Source: Lachnospiraceae bacterium
Lineage (GTDB): Bacteria; Bacillota; Clostridia; Lachnospirales; Lachnospiraceae
Length of the DNA stretch: 48,613 bases
Assembly (NCBI GenBank): GCA_011959105.1
Contig: BLLU01000128.1
Location: 1 to 48,613 of the forward strand
Direction: 5' to 3'
The position numbers and the translations under genes were made by a program. The notes under the pieces are model-generated. The model was not told the DNA's origin and did no database searches. It saw only the letters and a list, made by a program, of their open reading frames with translations. This document shows, piece by piece, positions 44,258 through 48,613 of this stretch; positions within the stretch are counted from its first letter, which is position 1; every line of letters begins with the position of its first letter.

Positions 44258-45673
44258 CTACTTAACCTCAACTACCCTGATCATATTGGTGGTTCCGGAT
44301 TTACCCAGAGGCACCCCGGCAGTGATGACCACCAGGTCCCCGTCTTTGATATATCCCGCTTTCTTTGCTTCTTCCACCGCCGCGTCGAACAGTTCCTCCG
44401 TGTCGTCCTTCTCCGGCAGCAACAGGGGCTTACAGCCCCACAGCAGATTCAACTGCTTACACACTCTGGCGTTCACGCTGCAGCTGATGATGGGACAGGA
44501 AGGTTTATATTTTGCCACTTTTGTGGCAGTAAAACCTGACATGGTCACAGTGATGATGGCGCTGGCATGCAGATCCATGGCTGTGGTGCAGGTGGCATAA
44601 GAAATCGCCGTGGTGGTATCGGGATTGCATTTGGATGCCAGTTCATCCATCCGGCCCCGGTAGTTTAAGTCCTTCTCCGCGCATTCAGCAATGCGGGCCA
44701 TGGTTTCCACCGCTTCCACGGGATATTTTCCCGCGGCGCTCTCACCGGAGAGCATTATGGCTGTGGTGCCGTCATAGATGGCATTGGCGATATCCGTTAC
44801 CTCCGCTCTGGTGGGTCTGGGATGCTTAATCATGGATTCCAGCATCTGGGTTGCTGTGATCACATGTTTTCCCTGGTTCACCGCCATTTTGATCATCCGC
44901 TTCTGCAGAGCGGGAATCTCCTCGATGGGAATCTCCACTCCCATGTCCCCTCGGGCCACCATTACGCCGTCAGACACCTCCAAAATCTCCTCAAGATTCT
45001 CTATTCCCTGCATATTTTCAATCTTGGCGATGATCTTCATATCACTGTGGTGGGCATCCAGAATTTCACGCACCTCCAGGATGTCCTCCTTACTTCTGGC
45101 AAAGGAAGCCGCCAGGAATTCATACCCCATTTCAATGCCAAACAGAATGTCCTCCCTGTCCACTTCACTGATATAGGGCATGGACAGTACCACGCCGGGC
45201 ACATTGACTCCCTTGTGGTTGGACACCGGGCCGCCGCTCAGGACCGTACAGACAATGTCCGTATCCGTAATCTCCTCCACACACATCTCAATAAGGCCGT
45301 CGTCGATCAGAATATGGGTCCCCACACTGATATCTTTCCGCAGATTCTTATAGGAAATGGCCGCACGCTGGCTGTTTCCCAGAATTTCTTCCGTTGTCAG
45401 CACAAACTTCTGTCCCCTCACCAGTTCCGCTCTGCCTCCCTCAAAATCCCGCAGCCGAATCTCGGGGCCTTTTGTATCCAGCAGCGTTGCGACCTGCAGC
45501 CCCAGTTCCGCCCTCACTTTCAGAACCATCTCCAGCTTAACCTTCTGCTCCTCATGGGTTCCATGGGAAAAATTGAACCTGGCCACATCCATGCCCGCCA
45601 GCATCAATTCCCTTAATTTCTCCTCCGTTTCACACGCAGGTCCAATGGTACAAACAATTTTTGTCTTTCTCAT
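44258..45673 (-). CDS. pyk: pyruvate kinase
   Basis: 471 residues from ATG 45673 (GAAGGAAATGAGC spacing); ATG 45679 is also possible. Conserved blocks: RKTKIVCTIGPACETEEKLR, ARFNFSHGTHEEQ, TLDTKGPEIR-type stretch, MVARGDMGVEIPIEEIPALQ, TATQMLESMIKHPRPTRAEV, MLSGESAAGKYPVEAV. It makes pyruvate and ATP from phosphoenolpyruvate. It lacks the extra C-terminal PEP-mobile domain found in many Bacillus enzymes. Confidence 0.96.
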   Translation of the reverse strand: MRKTKIVCTIGPACETEEKLRELMLAGMDVARFNFSHGTHEEQKVKLEMVLKVRAELGLQVATLLDTKGPEIRLRDFEGGRAELVRGQKFVLTTEEILGNSQRAAISYKNLRKDISVGTHILIDDGLIEMCVEEITDTDIVCTVLSGGPVSNHKGVNVPGVVLSMPYISEVDREDILFGIEMGYEFLAASFARSKEDILEVREILDAHHSDMKIIAKIENMQGIENLEEILEVSDGVMVARGDMGVEIPIEEIPALQKRMIKMAVNQGKHVITATQMLESMIKHPRPTRAEVTDIANAIYDGTTAIMLSGESAAGKYPVEAVETMARIAECAEKDLNYRGRMDELASKCNPDTTTAISYATCTTAMDLHASAIITVTMSGFTATKVAKYKPSCPIISCSVNARVCKQLNLLWGCKPLLLPEKDDTEELFDAAVEEAKKAGYIKDGDLVVITAGVPLGKSGTTNMIRVVEVK

Positions 45674-45721
45674 GCTCATTTCCTTCTTTCTATATTTTTA
45701 TTTCTGATCCCATCATACCGT

Positions 45722-45747
45722 GCCCGCTTCACGCCTTAACTGCGGGC
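45722..45747. repeat. hairpin between pyk and the decarboxylase gene
   Basis: GCCCGC (45722-45727) and GCGGGC (45742-45747) pair perfectly. There is no U-tract, so it is a leader structure or weak terminator of the upstream gene. Confidence 0.4.
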
Positions 45748-45788
45748 GCATCCCCGGAACTACTGCCCTGCCGAATGTTGTTCGGGGC

Positions 45789-47309
45789 CTATGCCTGTTC
45801 CGCCAGCACCATCAGTCCCGGCCGTCCCTCCTTCACGGAAATGCCCTGCACCTGCAGGCCATCCGCCAGGTATTGCAGAATCCGTTCCAGGTCGGCCTTC
45901 TCCAGCCGCTCTCCCGGCACCAGCATGGGCGTCCCCGGCGGATAAATGGAAACAAACTCCCCCACAGATCTGCCCACTGCATCTGCCAGCACAGCCCATT
46001 CCACCGGCAAATCCCAACATTCAGACAATCTCATGCCTTTCCTGCTCCCCGGCGGCGCAGGCTCCCCGGCCGTCTTTGCCGAACGCTGCACATCCTCTCC
46101 GAGCTCCGGTATTCCATCTGTCGGAATCGAAGCCAGGCAGCCGGACTCTGCCTGAAAATATCGCTGGCTCTCCGGTCGGCCTATCCGGCTGTCCATATCC
46201 AAAAGCGCTTTGGTCAGGCGCTCATACCCCTGGACTGTATCGGCGATGGTAAACATGGCAAGCACATAGCTGTGACATGCCATCTCCAGCTGTAAACCAT
46301 AGTTTTCCAGCAACTCTCTATATAATTCTTGCCCGGTTATCCCTGTCCCTTGCACGGAAATCACCAATTTTCCCATATCCTGATGCCTTTGATATTCCGC
46401 TTGAGGCAATGACGCAGGGGGCCATACAGTCAAAGCCCTGCATTTGGACAATTTCTCCAACATTCGATTCCAGTTCATGGTCATCTGTCGAAAAAGATCA
46501 ACCTTCTCCCTGGCCAGACGTATAGCATTGTCAATACTGGCCATCAGCACATAGGAAGGGCTGCTGCTCTGATAAATACGGAGGAAACGGCGCAGCATCC
46601 GCCTGTCTACCAGCGTTCCGTTCGCATGCAGCAAAGCCGTCTGGGTCATGGCTGGTAATGTCTTATGGACGCTGGTAACTACCAAATCCGCGCCCGCCCG
46701 GCTGCTTCCCCCGGCAAAGCCAGGGTAAAAACCCAGATGCGCGCCATGGGCTTCATCCACTATCAGGGGAATACCGTAGCCATGGGCAATCCGGGCAATC
46801 TCTTCCACTTCCGCAATCCGCCCCTCATAGGTGGGAGACACAATCAGAATCCCCTGGATTCCCTGCTCCCTCTCCAAAGCCTCCTGCACCTGTCGGGCGG
46901 TAACAGCCTCCGGGATCCCCACTTCCGGCACTTGGCCCGGATCCAGATAGGATAATTGAAGCCCTCGGAGATATGCGGCATGGAAAACGGATTTGTGGCA
47001 GTTGCGGGCAATCAGCAGTCTGCCTTCCCGGGGAATGGCCGCGCTGACCGCGCTCAGAATCCCGCAAGTACTTCCCCCCACAAGATAATAGCTCTCTTCC
47101 GCGCCATAGGCCGCGGCGGCATATTTTTGCATCTCCTCCAATATGCCTTCCGGCTGGTGAAGATTGTCAAATCCCTCCACCTCCGTAATGTCCAGTTCCG
47201 CCAGAGGTTCCGGCATATTCCCCAGTCCCCGTCTCTTATGCCCCGGCATATGATAAGGATATATTTCCGACCTGCCATAACCCCTGAGTTGTTCAAAAAG
47301 TGTCTCCAA
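45789..47309 (-). CDS. Orn/Lys/Arg decarboxylase-family PLP enzyme (YaaO-like)
   Basis: 506 residues, PLP fold type I. Conserved features: YPYHMPGHKRRGLG, DITEVEGFDNLHQPEGILEE, YYLVGGSTCGILSAVSAAIP, PLIVDEAHGAHLGFYPGF and TSVHKTLPAMTQTALLH with the PLP lysine. These short decarboxylases lack the N-terminal wing domain and remove CO2 from lysine, arginine or ornithine to make polyamine precursors. The B. subtilis block also begins with yaaO. A 40-residue low-complexity stretch (VQRSAKTAGEPAPPGSRKGM) lies before the C-terminal part. Confidence 0.9.
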   Translation of the reverse strand: METLFEQLRGYGRSEIYPYHMPGHKRRGLGNMPEPLAELDITEVEGFDNLHQPEGILEEMQKYAAAAYGAEESYYLVGGSTCGILSAVSAAIPREGRLLIARNCHKSVFHAAYLRGLQLSYLDPGQVPEVGIPEAVTARQVQEALEREQGIQGILIVSPTYEGRIAEVEEIARIAHGYGIPLIVDEAHGAHLGFYPGFAGGSSRAGADLVVTSVHKTLPAMTQTALLHANGTLVDRRMLRRFLRIYQSSSPSYVLMASIDNAIRLAREKVDLFRQMTMNWNRMLEKLSKCRALTVWPPASLPQAEYQRHQDMGKLVISVQGTGITGQELYRELLENYGLQLEMACHSYVLAMFTIADTVQGYERLTKALLDMDSRIGRPESQRYFQAESGCLASIPTDGIPELGEDVQRSAKTAGEPAPPGSRKGMRLSECWDLPVEWAVLADAVGRSVGEFVSIYPPGTPMLVPGERLEKADLERILQYLADGLQVQGISVKEGRPGLMVLAEQA

Positions 47310-47351
47310 AATTCATCTCCCCTCCCCGCAGGAGGGCCCCAACGGCCAATC

Positions 47352-47957
47352 TCAGCAGTCCTCATTGTTCACAGCCAGATATCTGACAGCACCATGCCCG
47401 TGACGCAGCCGCAAGGTCTCCAAAGTGGAACACCATTTGTCCGCCACAGTCACAATCCAGGCCTCTCTGCACATAGGAGGAACCACCGTCAGCGGCCACA
47501 TATGTTTCTTAATAATATCCCTCTCTCTGGGAGTCAGCCGGTATTCAGCGGAAGCATTTCGCAGAGCAATCCCCGGATGATAGAAACCATGCAAATTATG
47601 AATCTGCACATGCTCTTTATCATGCCAGTCATAGAGAAAATAATCATGCAGCAAAGCGCCTCTGATCAATTCCCGGCGATTGCAGTGAATATGCAGCTTT
47701 GCCAGTTTTTCACTAAGATACAGGCTGCATTTGGCCACGTCCATACAGTGGCTGTTCACCGTCATTGTCCCATGCTGCACATGCTGCTTGGTTTTGCGAA
47801 AATTGGAAGAATGCAAAATATCCATGGCATTCTCCCGTATTGCACGGTGCAGCCTGCGCTCTTTTTGAAATCGCCGCCGAAACCGCTCTGCCTGTTTCTC
47901 ACTTCGCTGCCGAATGCGGCTTTGCCTCTGCCAGTTTCCATTAATTCCTATATCCAT
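47352..47957 (-). CDS. HD-domain phosphohydrolase
   Basis: 201 residues with an Arg-rich N-terminus (RIRQRSEKQAERFRRRFQKE) and an HD fold: HGTMTVNSHCMDVAKC, GALLHDYFLYDWHD (metal-binding HD pair), YHPGIALRNASAEY, VTVADKWCSTLETLRLRHGH. HD proteins hydrolyse phosphoesters, often nucleotides. Substrate unknown. The ribosome site GAGAGGGAG is strong. Confidence 0.85.
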   Translation of the reverse strand: MDIGINGNWQRQSRIRQRSEKQAERFRRRFQKERRLHRAIRENAMDILHSSNFRKTKQHVQHGTMTVNSHCMDVAKCSLYLSEKLAKLHIHCNRRELIRGALLHDYFLYDWHDKEHVQIHNLHGFYHPGIALRNASAEYRLTPRERDIIKKHMWPLTVVPPMCREAWIVTVADKWCSTLETLRLRHGHGAVRYLAVNNEDC

Positions 47958-48284
47958 ATCTCCCTCTCTTTTATTTCAAATCGGCTAACAGCCATTTCTT
48001 TATATTCTACGAGACATTTTTGTCTCAATGCCTTTTCCCGTAAAACCATTCTCATCTGCCATCTACAAAGTAGCGAAGCCTGCATAAACCTTGCGCAAAA
48101 AGAGTATCTCTTTTCTCATTATGTATAACTATCCTGCGCCTGATCTGACGATTTCCGGAATTTACTTTATAGACAAAATAAACGAACAACTTCTGCTTTT
48201 ATAGTTTCTTCCCAGTATAACATATAATAAAAAATGTTATATGAAAATTATATGCGCTTTTTGTCCTACCTTATAGTATAACAT
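47958..48284. other. intergenic region with two promoter-like repeats
   Basis: No gene is seen. On the minus strand the sequence TGTTATACT, an extended -10, occurs at 48214-48222 and again at 48275-48283, in the context of a longer direct repeat (AGTATAACATA, then AATAA). They may be start sites for the HD gene, giving a long leader. ATAACAT/ATGTTAT arms at about 48217-48240 could form a hairpin. Confidence 0.4.
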
Positions 48285-48286
48285 AA

Positions 48287-48334
48287 AATAAGCGGCAGAA
48301 AAAGAATGTTTTTTCCTTTTCTTCCGCTTTTTGC
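48287..48334 (-). terminator. terminator of the tRNA cluster
   Basis: AGCGG-AGAAAA pairs with TTTTCT-CCGCT with one mismatch on either strand. On the minus strand it follows tRNA-Phe and is followed by TTATTTTAT. Confidence 0.6.
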
Positions 48335-48344
48335 AAATAAATAA

Positions 48345-48417
<73 letters not shown>

Positions 48418-48434
48418 ACGACATAAAAGTCGAG

Positions 48435-48508
48435 TAGCGGGGACAGGATTTGAACCTATGACCTTCGGGTTATGAGCCCGACGAGCTTCCAGACTGCTCC
48501 ACCCCGCG
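48435..48508 (-). tRNA. initiator tRNA-fMet (CAT)
   Basis: 74 bases. Anticodon loop CTCATAA with three G-C pairs below it (GGG/CCC) and an unpaired first acceptor position (C1 against T72), the marks of initiator tRNA. T-arm GGTTCAAATCC. CCA is not encoded. Confidence 0.95.
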
Positions 48509-48567
48509 TTATTTAGTTAATACATTCATATGCTTTATCTGAAACTTTTATGCATAAAGCAAATGGA

Positions 48568-48613
48568 TGGAGGTGGATTCGAACCACCGAAGCAATTTGC
48601 AGCAGATTTACAG
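48568..48613 (-). tRNA. tRNA-Tyr (GTA), partial at window edge
   Basis: The 3' part is present: anticodon GTA in CTGTAAATC, a long variable arm, T-arm GGTGGTTCGAATCCACC and discriminator A. The 5' half lies beyond the window. Confidence 0.85.

Overview
The window looks like part of a spore-forming Clostridia chromosome, most probably Lachnospiraceae. The evidence is spmA/spmB, two CotF-type coat proteins, the RicT (YaaT) sporulation-linked protein, a small CxxC protein typical of that family, strong AGGAGG-type ribosome sites and the B. subtilis-like gene order yaaO/(gmk-like)/yaaR/holB/yaaT/trmN6/rsmI. Nearly all genes are on the minus strand.

Positions 1-6,300 are a gene graveyard: an IS256-family transposase scrap, a PlsC-like acyltransferase with three in-frame stops plus a frameshift, two further frameshifted small genes, and an acyl-CoA synthetase with an internal deletion. 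A small XRE regulator with a damaged start and a copy of the 3' end of spmB lie here too. Embedded in it is an intact STAND ATPase with TPR repeats (1997-4549).

Positions 6,300-12,400 are a visibly AT-rich block. It holds a 1,303-residue protein with an Mrr-like nuclease domain and a NACHT ATPase, and downstream an AAA-type ATPase overlapping a PD-(D/E)xK nuclease gene; the last two are each broken by one frameshift. With the STAND-TPR gene this reads as an anti-phage defence island inserted beside spmB. None of the three matches a named system that I can assign with certainty.

Positions 12,600-18,500 return to GC-richer host genes: spmA/spmB, a TetR regulator with two identical palindromic operators around a membrane-protein gene, an AraC-GyrI regulator, a MerR regulator fused to a membrane domain, an acyl carrier protein and a small partner gene.

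Positions 18,500-37,600 are a leftward carbohydrate-utilisation locus. An ABC importer (binding protein plus two permeases, no ATPase), two lipoproteins, GH130, DUF1861, GH13, LacI, an unknown protein, GH74, GH31 and a second large binding-protein-like lipoprotein follow one another. A consensus promoter with TTACA/TGTAA and TTGTA/TACAA palindromes stands at its head. The glycosidases have no signal peptides, so imported oligosaccharides are probably dismantled in the cytoplasm; xyloglucan-type or mannose-containing glycans are the best guesses.

Positions 37,800-48,600 carry spore-coat genes, the rsmI-trmN6-ricT-holB-yaaR-gmk-like block, pyruvate kinase, a YaaO-like decarboxylase, an HD hydrolase and a tRNA cluster (Phe, fMet, partial Tyr).
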